Shown: in pieces, positions 42,537 through 51,886 of the stretch
Layout of the letters: each line of letters opens with the position of its first letter
Numbering within the stretch: the first letter of the stretch is position 1
Source: Streptomyces sp. NBC_00273
GTDB lineage: Bacteria; Actinomycetota; Actinomycetes; Streptomycetales; Streptomycetaceae
Length of the DNA stretch: 64,000 nucleotides
Assembly: GCF_036178145.1 (NCBI RefSeq)
Contig: NZ_CP108067.1
Span: 1,426,001-1,490,000 of the forward strand
Direction of reading: 5' to 3'
Notes under the pieces: generated by a model
What the model was told of the DNA's origin: nothing
Databases searched by the model: none
Seen by the model: only the letters and a program-made list of their open reading frames with translations
Made by a program: the position numbers and the translations under genes

Positions 42537-43256
42537 ATGAACGCTCTCGCGGCGGCCGGATGGGGCGCGCTCGCAGCATTCTCCCTGGTCATCGGCGCCT
42601 GGCTGGCGCTGCGCTGCCGTCCGTCGACGAGGGTGACCGGACTGGTCCTGGGGTTCGGGGCGGGAGCACTGATCGCGGCCGTGGCGTACGAGCTGGTGCC
42701 CGAGGAGCGCTTCGAGAGCGCATGGGACTTCCTGGCCGTCGGGGTCGGCGCCCTGACCTTCTTCCTCCTCGACGGAGCCCTCGCGCAGAAGGCCACGGCG
42801 CAGCGATCGGCCGGGAGCGCGCACAACGCGAACCGCTCCATCGTGCTCGGTGCCCTGCTCGACGGGATACCCGAGTCCCTGGTGCTGGGGATGGGCCTGG
42901 CCGCCGGCGGCTCGATCAGCGTGCCGTTCCTGGCGGCGGTGTTCCTGTCGAACCTTCCCGAGAGCCTCGGCGCCACCGCGGGCATGCGGGAGGAGGGCCG
43001 CCCGCCGGGTGTGGTGTACCGGATCTGGTGGGGCATCACCGCGATCTCGGGCGCGTGCGCCGCGCTGGGCTACGGGCTGGTGGGGTTCGTACCCGGCACC
43101 GAGGGGCGGCTGGTGCAGGCGTTCGCGGCCGGGGCGGTCCTGACCATGCTCGCGAACTCGATGATGCCGGAGGCCTTCGAGTTGGGCCGCAGGCTCGCGG
43201 GCCTGTCGACCGTGCTCGGCTTCGCGGCCGCCGGGGCGCTCTCCCTCCTGGAGTGA
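42537..43256 (+). CDS. ZIP-family metal transporter
   Basis: 239 aa with eight membrane helices in ZIP order. Key residues: IVLGALLDGIPESLVLGMGLAAGG (helix IV, with D-G-I-P-E-S in place of the His-containing HxxPEG), FLSNLPESLGATAGM (helix V, E-S). The substitutions typify the prokaryotic ZIP subgroup, which moves zinc or other divalent metals. Start ATG behind AGGAGG. It is divergent from the MalT-type regulator and convergent with the S1 gene. Confidence 0.85.
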   Translation: MNALAAAGWGALAAFSLVIGAWLALRCRPSTRVTGLVLGFGAGALIAAVAYELVPEERFESAWDFLAVGVGALTFFLLDGALAQKATAQRSAGSAHNANRSIVLGALLDGIPESLVLGMGLAAGGSISVPFLAAVFLSNLPESLGATAGMREEGRPPGVVYRIWWGITAISGACAALGYGLVGFVPGTEGRLVQAFAAGAVLTMLANSMMPEAFELGRRLAGLSTVLGFAAAGALSLLE

Positions 43257-43278
43257 GGCACCACCGGCGGCCGCTCGC

Positions 43279-44772
43279 TCAGACCTCCGGGGTGAAGCCG
43301 ATCCAGCGCGGCTCCAGGTTCACGCCGAGCAGGGTGAGGCGTACGTCGTCCCCCACCTCGAAGGTCCTGCCGGAAAACTCGCTCTCGTGGACCACGCAGT
43401 CGACACCCGGGGCGATGCGCACGGACACACCGAACGGAATGATCTTGGTGACGGTGCCCGTGAGGCGGTCTCCGACCTGGTGGGCTCGGACGAAGGCGCG
43501 CCGGGGGTCCGGGAGCAGTGCTTTGACGGACAGGCTCGCGCGCTCCCACTCCAGGTCGACGTGGAAGACCTCGGCGCGGATCCGCCGGCCGATCGGGGCC
43601 ACCTCGGCCACGTCCTCGAAGTGCTCCCAGGACATTTCGGAGACGCGCAGGAAGCCCATGGGGCGCTGCCACTCGTGGTCCAGGTCCAGGTCCAAGTCCA
43701 GGTCCACGTGCACGCCGACGTCGTCCAGACCGCTCACGACGGTGCCGGTCACCACGTCCCCGGTCCGCAGCGAGCCGAGCAGGGTCCGCCGCTCGTCGGC
43801 CGGGGTGCGGTTGGTGCGCCAGCGGGCCCGTACGACGCCGTCGGCGTCCGGCAGCACTCCGCAGAGCAGGGGCCGGCGATCGGCCGGTGCCAGCGGGACC
43901 AGGCCGGCCCGTCGGTGCGCTCCGGCCCTGATCGCCGGGTGGGAGTAGTCGGTGCGGCCCATCCACGGCTCGGCGATGCGCGACCAACGCATGTTCCCGT
44001 CGGGGTCCTGCTGGACCAGGAGTTCGAGCCGTTCCGAGCGGAGGACGGCGGCGCGGACCGCCTCGATGTCGTCGGTCAGGTCCGGCCAGACCGCCAGCCG
44101 GGCCCGCGGGGTCAGCAGCGCCCGTACCCGGGTGATCTCGGCGGCCGTGGTCGGCCGGTGCCACCGCTGGTCGCCGCCGACGTACCGCTCCTCGACCAGT
44201 ACCCCGCCGTGCTCGGCGACCAGGCTGTGGACCGCCGTCCAGAAGGCTGCGTCCGCGGGCGGCTGGGGGTCGGTCTCGTCGAGGGCGGGGTCGTACGGGG
44301 AGCGTTCGACCGGTTCGACGGTCAGCCCCGATCGGCGGGCGTGCGCCGCGACCTCCGCGTACGGCGCCGGCCCCCCGACGTAGAGGTCGTGCCGTTCCCC
44401 GACGTGAAGGAAGAACCCTTCCTCGGTGTGCAGCCGGCACCAGGGGCCCTCGCGCAGCAGCACGGCCCGCAGCAGTTCCAGGCCGGTGTCGAGCGGAACG
44501 CGCGCGCCGTCGTGGAAATCGGACGGTGGGAGCGGGCCGGACGAGCCGGGCCGGTCGGGAGGAAACAGCCCCGCCAGCTCCGGCGCGCTCGGGGCCGGAC
44601 GGGATCGGAAGGAGAAGAACCCCCGCGCCATCGGGTTGTCGATCGTCAGCCGGTCGATGCCGGCTCGAAGGGCGAAGCGTCTCGCGGCGGCGACGAAGGC
44701 CTCGGCCACCTGCTCCCGGATGTCGAAGGGGACGGCCGCGGCAGGGGTGAGCCGGTAGGTGAAGGGCGGCAT
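43279..44772 (-). CDS. Protein with two C-terminal S1 RNA-binding domains
   Basis: 497 aa. Residues 1-320 form an uncharacterised region with an internal alpha/beta pattern (LLRAVLLREGPWCRLHTEEGFFLHVGERHDLYVGG). Two S1 domains follow: LRTGDVVTGTVVSGLDDVGVHVDLDLDLDLDHEWQRPMGFLRVSEMSW (first) and HQVGDRLTGTVTKIIPFGVSVRIAPGVDCVVHESEFSGRTFEVGDDVRLTLLGVN (second, canonical). The first S1 carries a DLDLDLDLD run encoded by a short tandem DNA repeat (near 43680-43710). It presumably binds RNA, perhaps on ribosomes. The N-terminal function is unknown. Start ATG 44772. Confidence 0.8.
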   Translation of the reverse strand: MPPFTYRLTPAAAVPFDIREQVAEAFVAAARRFALRAGIDRLTIDNPMARGFFSFRSRPAPSAPELAGLFPPDRPGSSGPLPPSDFHDGARVPLDTGLELLRAVLLREGPWCRLHTEEGFFLHVGERHDLYVGGPAPYAEVAAHARRSGLTVEPVERSPYDPALDETDPQPPADAAFWTAVHSLVAEHGGVLVEERYVGGDQRWHRPTTAAEITRVRALLTPRARLAVWPDLTDDIEAVRAAVLRSERLELLVQQDPDGNMRWSRIAEPWMGRTDYSHPAIRAGAHRRAGLVPLAPADRRPLLCGVLPDADGVVRARWRTNRTPADERRTLLGSLRTGDVVTGTVVSGLDDVGVHVDLDLDLDLDHEWQRPMGFLRVSEMSWEHFEDVAEVAPIGRRIRAEVFHVDLEWERASLSVKALLPDPRRAFVRAHQVGDRLTGTVTKIIPFGVSVRIAPGVDCVVHESEFSGRTFEVGDDVRLTLLGVNLEPRWIGFTPEV

Positions 44773-44862
44773 CTCAGCGCCCCCGGCGGCTCGAAGTTGC
44801 CCGGAGGGCCGGTCGCGGACGGACAGAAAGTTGGATCATGCGGCCCAGCGTAGGGTACCGGG

Positions 44863-45795
44863 ATGATCGAGACACCAGAGATCTTCATGCGCGCCACGGT
44901 CGAGCGCGAGGGAGCGGCCGGAGCCACGTGGCTCGCCGAACTTCCGTCAATCGTCGATGAGTTACTGGCACGCTGGGAGTGCGTACCGGACGGCGAGGTC
45001 ATGCACGGGGGTGTCGGGGTCATCGTTCCGGTGCTGCGGCGGGCCGCGGAGCCGGCCGTGCTGAAGGTCTCCTTCCCGCATCCCGGCAACGTCCACGAGC
45101 CGGACGCGTTCGAGGCGTGGGGCGGGCGCGGGGCCGTCCTGTTGCACGAGCGCGACGACGAGCGTTTCGCGATGCTGCTCGAGCGGGTCCGGTCGGTGAC
45201 GCTGGAGGGGGTCGAGGACGGCGACGAGGTGGTGACGGTGGCGGGGCGGCTCAGCCGCCGGCTGGCCGTCCCGGCGCCGGCCCACCTCCCCCGGCTGCGG
45301 GAGCAGGCCGATTCCTGGGAGGAGCAACTACGCAAAGATGAGGACGAGTTGGCGCACGCGCTGCCGCGGTACGTGGTGGACGCGGCCGTGGCGACCGTGC
45401 GCGAGTTGGGGCGCACCCAGCCGGACGTCCTGATCCACGGCGACCTCCACGCCCGGAACGTCCTGCGGGCGGACCGGGAGCCGTGGCTCGCGGTCGACCC
45501 CAAGGGCTACGTTGGGGATCCCGCCTACGACGGCGGCACGCTGCTCAAGACGCGCGCACTGTCCCTCATCGGGGCCGAGGACCTCGGCAAGGCGGTCCAC
45601 CGCACCGTGGACGTCTTCGTCGAGGCCGCGGAGCTCGAGCGCGAACGCGTCCGGCGCTGGGCCCAACTCCACGCGGTTCAAGCCGCGTTCTGGGCGCGTC
45701 GACACGGATTCCGGGTCGCCCGCGGTGGCCCGCTGCTCGACCGGATCACGGAATTCGCCGACCACCTCGCGCAGTTGCTGACGCGGCCCGCCTGA
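44863..45795 (+). CDS. APH(6)-like aminoglycoside/hydroxyurea phosphotransferase
   Basis: 310 aa kinase fold of the APH(6)/StrB group: GGVGVIVPVLRRAAEPAVLKVSFPHPGNVHEPDAFEAWGGRGAVLLHERDDE, then DVLIHGDLHARNVLRADREPWLAVDPKGYVGDPAYDGGTLL. HGDLHxxN (catalytic Asp) and VDPKGxxGDPxYD (metal-binding Asp) are intact. Members phosphorylate streptomycin or similar sugars, but many streptomycete copies have other or no known substrates, so resistance is not shown. Start ATG 44863. Confidence 0.85.
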   Translation: MIETPEIFMRATVEREGAAGATWLAELPSIVDELLARWECVPDGEVMHGGVGVIVPVLRRAAEPAVLKVSFPHPGNVHEPDAFEAWGGRGAVLLHERDDERFAMLLERVRSVTLEGVEDGDEVVTVAGRLSRRLAVPAPAHLPRLREQADSWEEQLRKDEDELAHALPRYVVDAAVATVRELGRTQPDVLIHGDLHARNVLRADREPWLAVDPKGYVGDPAYDGGTLLKTRALSLIGAEDLGKAVHRTVDVFVEAAELERERVRRWAQLHAVQAAFWARRHGFRVARGGPLLDRITEFADHLAQLLTRPA

Positions 45796-45938
45796 TCGCA
45801 GCCTGCGATCCCGTACCCCCGCGCCCCCGTACCCCCCGTACGCGGTGCGGCGCGGGTGCGGCGACACCACTCGCCCCACCCGCGCCGTTCCCGTACGTCT
45901 CCGGCGCACCCTCTGCCCTGGAGACCCGCCGGGGCCCC

Positions 45939-46826
45939 TCAGCCCCGGCCGTACGTGTGGAACCCGCGGCCGCTCTTGCGGCCGAGCAGACCCGCCTGCA
46001 CCATCCGCTGGAGCAGCGGCGGCGGCGCGTACAGGGGTTCCTTGAACTCCTCGTAGAGGGATTCCGCGATGGCCGCGACGGTGTCCAGGCCGATCAGGTC
46101 GGCGAGTTTGAGCGGGCCCATCGGGTGGGCGCAGCCCAGTTCCATTCCGGCGTCCACGTCCTCGGGGGCGGCGAACCCGGATTCGGCCATGCGGATGGCC
46201 GAGAGCAGGTACGGGATCAGCAGCGCGTTGACGACGAAGCCGGCCCGGTCCTGGGAGCGGACGGTGGTCTTGCCCAGGGCGTCGCGGGCGAAGGCCTCCA
46301 CGGCGTCGAGGGTGGCGCGCGAGGTGTGGAGGGAGGAGACGACCTCCACGAGCGGCAGGACGGGTACGGGGTTGAAGAAGTGCAGGCCCACGACCCGGTC
46401 GGCGCGGCCGGTGGCCATGCCCAGGCGCATGATCGGAATGGCCGAGGTGTTCGTGGCGAGGATCGCTTCCGGGTCCGCCACGATCTTGTCGAGGCCGGCG
46501 AAGACCTCGATCTTGGCTTCGGGGTCCTCGGTGACGGCCTCGATGACGAGCTGCCGGTCGGCGAGGTCCTCCAGGTCGCCGGTGAAGACGAGCCGGGCCA
46601 GGGCGTCCTCGGCGGAGATCCGGTCCAACTTGCCGCGCTGCACGGCCCGTTCGAGGGAGACGGCGACGCGTTCCCGGGCGACCCGGGCGGCGGTGGCGTC
46701 CGACTCGGCGACGACGGTGTCGAGGCCGGCGCGGGCGCACACCTCGGCGATGCCGGCGCCCATCTGGCCGCCGCCCACGATACCGACCCGGTGGATCGTC
46801 GCGATCGGCGCGATCGACGTGGTCAT
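45939..46826 (-). CDS. 3-Hydroxybutyryl-CoA dehydrogenase
   Basis: 295 aa, the typical length. NAD(P)-binding VGIVGGGQMGAGIAEVCARAG and VIEAVTEDPEAKIEVFAGLDKIVADPEAILATNTSAIPI match the family; the catalytic His is in GLHFFNPVPVLPLVEVV, and DRAGFVVNALLIPYLLSAIRMAESGFAAPEDVDAGMELGCAHPMGPLKLADLIGLD forms the C-terminal domain. It oxidises 3-hydroxybutyryl-CoA to acetoacetyl-CoA or runs in reverse. ATG overlaps the malate synthase stop by 4 bases, linking it to acetate assimilation. Confidence 0.93.
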   Translation of the reverse strand: MTTSIAPIATIHRVGIVGGGQMGAGIAEVCARAGLDTVVAESDATAARVARERVAVSLERAVQRGKLDRISAEDALARLVFTGDLEDLADRQLVIEAVTEDPEAKIEVFAGLDKIVADPEAILATNTSAIPIMRLGMATGRADRVVGLHFFNPVPVLPLVEVVSSLHTSRATLDAVEAFARDALGKTTVRSQDRAGFVVNALLIPYLLSAIRMAESGFAAPEDVDAGMELGCAHPMGPLKLADLIGLDTVAAIAESLYEEFKEPLYAPPPLLQRMVQAGLLGRKSGRGFHTYGRG

Positions 46827-48415
46827 GAGGGGTTCTCCGTCCGGCGCACGAGGTGGCGGGTGTAGGCCTCGGGGGTGAAGAAGGCGGGCAGGCGGGGGGT
46901 GAGCGCGGTGTTCACGAAGACCTCCCGGGCCTCGGCGACCCGGGCCCGCGGGTCCTCCTCCTCCAGTGCCGCGCATTCGGCGTCGAGGAGGTCGAGGACC
47001 GCCGCCCGGTCGGCCAGGTCGTGGCGCAGCCACTGCCAGATCTGGACGCGGGCGATCTCGGCGGTCGCGGCGTCCTCCATCAGGCCGTACAGGGCCACGG
47101 CGCCGCTGCCGCGCAGCCAGGCGTCGAAGTAGCGCAGGGCCACGGCGACGTTCGAGCGGATGCCCTCCCGGGTGGGGGGCGCCGCGATCCGGCGCACGGA
47201 CAGCAGGTCGGCGGCCGTGACCTCGATGTCTTCCCGGGTCCGGTCCAGCTGGTTCGGCCGCTCCCCCAGGACGCCGTCGAAGACCTCGCGGCAGACGGGG
47301 ACCAGTCCGGGGTGGGCCACCCAGGAGCCGTCGAAGCCGTCCTCGGCCTCGCGCTCCTTGTCGAGGCGGACCTTGGCGAGGGCGGCGGCGTTCGCCTCCG
47401 CGTCCCGGCTGGGGACGTGGGCGGCCATCCCGCCGATGGCCTGGGCCCCGCGCCGGTGGCAGGTGCGGACCAGCAGCTCGGTGTAGGCGCGCATGAAGGG
47501 GGCGGTCATGGTGACCTTGGCCCGGTCGGGCAGCTGGAAGTCGGTGCGGTGGCCGAAGGTCTTGATCAGGCTGAACAGGTAGTCCCAGCGGCCCGCGTTC
47601 AGTCCCGCGCTGTGCTCGCGCAGCTCGTGGAGGATCTCCTCCATCTCGAAGGCGGCGGTGATCGTCTCGATGAGGACGGTGGCGCGGACGGTGCCGCGGG
47701 GGATGCCGAGGAGTTCCTGGGCGAGGAGGAAGACGTCGTTCCACAGGCGCGCCTCGTACCGGTTCTCCAGCTTGGGCAGGTAGAAGTACGGGCCGTGGCC
47801 CGCGTCGATCTGCCGCTGGGCGCAGTGGAAGAAGTACAGGCCGAAGTCGACGAGGGACGCGGACGGGGGTCGGCCGTCGATCTCCAGGTGCTCTTCGAGG
47901 AGGTGCCAGCCGCGCGGTCGGACCATGATGGTCGCGAGCTGCTCGCCGAGGCGGTACTCCTTGCCCTCCGGGGTGGTGAAGTCGATGCGCCGTTCGATGG
48001 CGTCGAGCAGGGTCAGCTGGCCGCCGATGACGTTGGTCCAGGTCGGGGCGGTGGCGTCCTCGAAGTCGGCCATCCAGACCTTGGCACCGGAGTTCAGGGC
48101 GTTGACGGCCATCCGACGCTCGGGCGGGCCGGTGATCTCGACCCGGCGGTCGGTGAGGCCGGGCGCGGGCGGGGCGACGCGCCAGTGCGGGTCCTCGCGC
48201 AGGGCCCGCGTGGCGAGCGGGAAGTCGAGCGGGGTGCCGCCGGCCAGGTGGCCCGAGCGGCGGTCGCGTTCCTTGAGGACCTCCAGGCGGCGGTCCGCGA
48301 ACGCGGTGTCGAGCCGGCCGATGAACTCCAGGGCCTCGGGGGTCAGGATCTCCTCGTGGCGCTCACCGGGCGCACCGAGGACCTGGACGCTGCTGGTCAG
48401 GGACGAGAGGGGCAT
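46823..48415 (-). CDS. aceB: Malate synthase A
   Basis: 530 aa, typical for the A isoform. It has WMADFEDATAPTWTNVIGGQ and the TIM-barrel signature around TVRATVLIETITAAFEMEEILHELREHSAGLNAGRWDYLFSLIKTF, plus GSWVAHPGLVP. It condenses glyoxylate with acetyl-CoA to malate. Start ATG 48415 (MPLSSLT). It follows the isocitrate lyase gene by 85 bases on the same strand and is coupled to the downstream dehydrogenase, so all three likely form one operon. Confidence 0.95.
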   Translation of the reverse strand: MPLSSLTSSVQVLGAPGERHEEILTPEALEFIGRLDTAFADRRLEVLKERDRRSGHLAGGTPLDFPLATRALREDPHWRVAPPAPGLTDRRVEITGPPERRMAVNALNSGAKVWMADFEDATAPTWTNVIGGQLTLLDAIERRIDFTTPEGKEYRLGEQLATIMVRPRGWHLLEEHLEIDGRPPSASLVDFGLYFFHCAQRQIDAGHGPYFYLPKLENRYEARLWNDVFLLAQELLGIPRGTVRATVLIETITAAFEMEEILHELREHSAGLNAGRWDYLFSLIKTFGHRTDFQLPDRAKVTMTAPFMRAYTELLVRTCHRRGAQAIGGMAAHVPSRDAEANAAALAKVRLDKEREAEDGFDGSWVAHPGLVPVCREVFDGVLGERPNQLDRTREDIEVTAADLLSVRRIAAPPTREGIRSNVAVALRYFDAWLRGSGAVALYGLMEDAATAEIARVQIWQWLRHDLADRAAVLDLLDAECAALEEEDPRARVAEAREVFVNTALTPRLPAFFTPEAYTRHLVRRTENPS

Positions 48416-48500
48416 GCAGTTCTCCTCAGCGGGTTCGGTGGGCGGTGCCCGAGGGGTAAGTCCCCCGGGCACCCGTCGGACGGAGTCGCCGCGGCGTCCC

Positions 48501-49787
48501 CTAGTGGAACTGCTCTTCCTCGGTGGAGCCGGAGAGCGCGGTGGTGGAGGAGGCCGGGTTGACGGCGGTGGAGACGAGGTCGAAGTAGCCGGTGCCGACC
48601 TCGCGCTGGTGCTTGACGGCGGTGAACCCCTGGGCCTGGGCGGCGAACTCGCGTTCCTGGAGGTCGACGTAGGCGGTCATGCCGTGCTCGGCGTAGCCGC
48701 GGGCGAGGTCGAACATGCCGTGGTTGAGCGAGTGGAAGCCGGCCAGGGTGATGAACTGGAAGCGGTAGCCCATCGCGCCGAGCTCCCGCTGGAACTTGGC
48801 GATCTGGTCGTCGTCCAGCGCGGCCTTCCAGTTGAAGGACGGCGAGCAGTTGTAGGCCAGCATCTGGTCGGGGTACTGGGCGTGGATCGCCTCGGCGAAC
48901 TCGCGGGCCTGCTCCAGGTCCGGGGTGCCGGTCTCCACCCAGATCAGGTCGGCGTACGGGGCGTAGGCGAGGCCGCGGGCGATGACCGGAGCCATTCCGC
49001 CCCGGACGTGGTAGAAGCCCTCCGCGGTGCGCTCGCCCGTGCAGAACTCCGCATCGCGCTCGTCCACGTCGCTGGTCAGCAGGGTGGCGGCGAGGGCGTC
49101 CGTACGGGCGATGATCAGGGTCGGGACGTCGGCGATGTCGGCTGCCAGACGGGCCGCGTTGAGGGTGCGGACGTGCTGCGCGGTCGGGACGAGGACCTTG
49201 CCGCCGAGGTGGCCGCACTTCTTCTCGGAGGCCAGCTGGTCCTCGTAGTGGATGCCGGCCGCACCCGCCGCGATCATCGCCTTGGTGAGTTCGAAGGCGT
49301 TCAGGGGGCCGCCGAAGCCGGCCTCGGCGTCCGCGACGATCGGCGCGAGCCAGTCCGTCGTGTCGGTGCCGCCCTCGGCGGTGGCGATCTGGTCGGCGCG
49401 CAGCAGCGCGTTGTTGATCCTGCGCACCACCTGCGGGACCGAGTTGACCGGGTACAGGCTCTGGTCCGGGTAGGTGTGCCCGGCCTGGTTCGCGTCGGCG
49501 GCCACCTGCCAGCCGGAGAGGTAGATCGCTTGGAGTCCGGCGCGCACCTGCTGGACCGCCTGGCCGCCGGTGAGCGCGCCGAGGGCGTGGATGTAGTCCT
49601 GCTCGTGGAGCTGTCGCCACAGCCGCTCGGCACCGCGCCGGGCCAGGGTGTGCTCCTCGCGGACGCTGCCCGAGAGCCGCACCACGTCCTCGGCCGTGTA
49701 GGTGCGCTCGATGCCCGCCCAGCGGGGGTCGTCGGCCCACCGCTGCTTGAGCTGCTCGGCCGCCGCCGTCGTGTTCGCCTCTGCCAT
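48501..49787 (-). CDS. aceA: Isocitrate lyase
   Basis: 428 aa. Catalytic signature [16 protein letters not shown] with the catalytic Cys 191, [20 protein letters not shown] (metal-binding part), and [20 protein letters not shown]. It splits isocitrate to succinate and glyoxylate, the first step of the glyoxylate shunt. Start is the ATG at 49787; another ATG 18 bases earlier (METVTV) is possible. TTGCCAA at 49818-49824 lies in the leader. It is controlled, very likely, by the divergent RamB-like gene. Confidence 0.96.
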   Translation of the reverse strand: MAEANTTAAAEQLKQRWADDPRWAGIERTYTAEDVVRLSGSVREEHTLARRGAERLWRQLHEQDYIHALGALTGGQAVQQVRAGLQAIYLSGWQVAADANQAGHTYPDQSLYPVNSVPQVVRRINNALLRADQIATAEGGTDTTDWLAPIVADAEAGFGGPLNAFELTKAMIAAGAAGIHYEDQLASEKKCGHLGGKVLVPTAQHVRTLNAARLAADIADVPTLIIARTDALAATLLTSDVDERDAEFCTGERTAEGFYHVRGGMAPVIARGLAYAPYADLIWVETGTPDLEQAREFAEAIHAQYPDQMLAYNCSPSFNWKAALDDDQIAKFQRELGAMGYRFQFITLAGFHSLNHGMFDLARGYAEHGMTAYVDLQEREFAAQAQGFTAVKHQREVGTGYFDLVSTAVNPASSTTALSGSTEEEQFH

Positions 49788-50058
49788 GACCGTCACCGTT
49801 TCCATCCGTCGCTTGTCTTGCCAATGGGCCGGGCCGTGGACCCGATGCGTTGGCACTCTGTGCCTGGTAGGGAGATGCGGCCGCCGAACCCGGCCATGGG
49901 CCGAAGCTGAGCAATGCTGCCGAGCCGCCGGGGCGAACTGTCTGGACGGCCGAAATCAGGGCGTGAATCGGGCCAGTCGGTTCGTCCCGGCCACCGTGTC
50001 CGGCGGGCCGCAGCACCGACTCTGACACTGACACCGAGTGCCATCAAGGACGTACATC

Positions 50059-50126
50059 TGCCAAGGTCTGCGAATCTTCGGCCCCGGAATTGCCAAGGTT
50101 GCGAAGACCATCGGTCGCGAAGATCG
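50059..50126. promoter_or_regulatory. Repeated elements in the aceA/RamB-like promoter region
   Basis: TGCCAAGG occurs at 50059-50066 and 50091-50098, 32 bases apart, each followed by TCTGCGAA or TTGCGAAG; a third related block (GTCGCGAAGATC) follows at about 50115. TTGC-AA elements resemble RamB recognition sequences of Corynebacterium and Mycobacterium. The 388-base spacer 49788-50175 has no other gene. Confidence 0.5.
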
Positions 50127-50175
50127 CCGTATCCTGGCGGCGCGTGTCCGGCCCGGCAGACGGTGAGGGAGTGCG

Positions 50176-51591
50176 GTGAGCAAGACGTACGCGGGAGCGC
50201 GGCTGCGGCGGCTGCGCGAGGAGCGGCGGATGACCCAGGCCGACCTGGCCCGGGTGCTCGCCATCTCCCCCAGCTACCTCAACCAGATGGAGCACGACTC
50301 CCGGCCGCTCACCGTTCCGGTCCTGCTGCGGCTCACCGAGGCCTTCGGCGTCGATCCGGGCTTCTTCTCCGAACGCGACACCAGCCGACTGGTCGCCGAC
50401 CTGCGCGAGGCGCTCGCGAACGAGGTGGCGCAGGCCCGCGTCTCCCCCTCCGACCTGGCCGAACTGGCCACCCGCATGCCCGCGGTCGCCTCGGTGCTGC
50501 TGGACCTGGGCCGGCGCAGCCAGCTCCTGACCGAGCGCCTCGCCCACGCCGCCGACGGCCGGGACGTGGCCACCGACAGCCCGCGCTCGCCCCACGAGGA
50601 GATCCGCGAGTTCTTCTACCGCCGGCAGAACTACCTCCACGACACCGACGTGGCCGCCGAAGACCTCGCCGCCGAGATCGGCATCCGCCCGGGGGACGTC
50701 ATCCGCGCACTGACCCGCCGGCTCGGCGACCGGCACGGGATCCGGACGGCCACGGACTCCGACCGGCTGCACCACTACGACCCCGCCGCCCGGGTACTGC
50801 ACCTGTCGAACCGGCTCCGGCCGGGACAGCAGGCGTTCCGGATGGCCACGCAGCTGGCGCTGATCGAGTACGGGGCCGAGCTGGACCGGCTGGCCGCCGA
50901 GGACTTCCCGCCCGGCACCCCCGTCCACGCCCTCGCGCGGATCGGCATCGCCAACCACTTCGCGGGCGCGCTCATCCTCCCGTACCGCGCCTTCCATTCG
51001 GCCGCCGAGGAGTTCCGCTACGACATCGAGCGACTCACCGACCACTTCGGGATCGGCTACGAGACGGTCTGCCACCGCCTCAGCACCCTGCAACGGCCCA
51101 GGCTGCGCGGGGTGCCCTTCTCCTTCGTCCGGGTGGACCGGGCCGGGAACATGTCGAAGCGGCAGTCGGCGACCGGATTCCACTTCTCCCGCGCGGGCGG
51201 CACCTGCCCGCTGTGGAACGTGTACGAGGCCTTCGCCGCGCCCGGCCGCATCCACGTCCAGGTGGCCGCCATGCCCGACGGGCAGCGGTACCTGTGGACC
51301 GCCCGGGCCGTCACCCGCCACCGCGGAGGCTGGGGCGAGCCCGGCAAGACCTTCGCGATCGGGCTCGGCTGCGAGATCCGGCACGCCTCACGGCTGGTGT
51401 ACGCCGACGGGCTCGCCCTCGACAACACGGCGGCCGCCACCCCCATCGGCATGGGCTGCCGCCTCTGCGAACGCCTCGACTGTCCGCAGCGGGCCGTACC
51501 GCCGCTCGGGCGGGCGCTGGCCGTCGACGAGAACAGCAGCACCTTCGTCCCGTACCCGGTGACCAGGAACCCGGTCACCGCACGGGACTGA
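50176..51591 (+). CDS. RamB-like XRE-family regulator of the glyoxylate shunt
   Basis: 471 aa. An N-terminal Cro/C1 HTH (ARLRRLREERRMTQADLARVLAISPSYLNQMEHDSRPLT), a helical middle, an ImmA/IrrE-like central region (HALARIGIANHFAGALILPYRAFHSAAEEFRYDIERLTDHFGIGYETVCHRLSTLQ) and a C-terminal domain with GMGCRLCERLDCPQRA. This is the layout of RamB/ScfR-type short-chain acyl regulators that control aceA/aceB. GTG start at 50176. Divergent from aceA, its probable target. Exact effector unknown. Confidence 0.88.
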   Translation: MSKTYAGARLRRLREERRMTQADLARVLAISPSYLNQMEHDSRPLTVPVLLRLTEAFGVDPGFFSERDTSRLVADLREALANEVAQARVSPSDLAELATRMPAVASVLLDLGRRSQLLTERLAHAADGRDVATDSPRSPHEEIREFFYRRQNYLHDTDVAAEDLAAEIGIRPGDVIRALTRRLGDRHGIRTATDSDRLHHYDPAARVLHLSNRLRPGQQAFRMATQLALIEYGAELDRLAAEDFPPGTPVHALARIGIANHFAGALILPYRAFHSAAEEFRYDIERLTDHFGIGYETVCHRLSTLQRPRLRGVPFSFVRVDRAGNMSKRQSATGFHFSRAGGTCPLWNVYEAFAAPGRIHVQVAAMPDGQRYLWTARAVTRHRGGWGEPGKTFAIGLGCEIRHASRLVYADGLALDNTAAATPIGMGCRLCERLDCPQRAVPPLGRALAVDENSSTFVPYPVTRNPVTARD

Positions 51592-51673
51592 GCGGACGTC
51601 AGGCCGCGGGCCGCGGAGGGCGCGGCCGGCGGGGCCGGACGGAAGGCGCGCGGTGGCGGCTCTGGACTTACTA

Positions 51674-51690
51674 GGACGTCCAACTATATG
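51674..51690 (+). promoter_or_regulatory. Candidate promoter and GGACGTCC palindrome before the B12 riboswitch
   Basis: GGACGTCC (51674-51681) is followed by ACTATATG, a plausible -10 region that would start transcription near 51697, just before the riboswitch aptamer. The palindrome may be an operator. Function inferred. Confidence 0.4.
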
Positions 51691-51704
51691 TTCGTGGCAC
51701 AAGG

Positions 51705-51850
51705 TCCGCGGTGCAGGGAAGCCGGTGAGAAACCGGCACGGTCCCGCCACTGTGACCGGGGAGTGTGCTGCCATCCACACGCCACTGACGAGGTCTGTCG
51801 GGAAGGCGGGCGGCACGCGGGGATCCGGGAGTCAGGATACCGGCCGCGGA
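51705..51850 (+). promoter_or_regulatory. Cobalamin (AdoCbl) riboswitch
   Basis: The conserved elements appear in order: GCAGGGAA then GCCGGTGAGAAACCGGCACGG, CCCGCCACTGTGACCGGGG, a second core GCCACTG, then GGGAAGGC, and the B12 box AGTCAGGATACCGGCC (51830-51845). P1 pairs TCCGCGG (51705-51711) with CCGCGGA (51844-51850). It binds adenosylcobalamin or a relative to control the downstream message. The next large gene is mmsA, 217 bases on. Confidence 0.93.
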
Positions 51851-51886
51851 TGTTCCGTGTTGTCCACGAGGATGGAGCAGACACGC

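Noticed and set aside
46853..48562. Long plus-strand frame antisense to malate synthase
   Set aside because: It is the mirror of a secure aceB reading; no family features.
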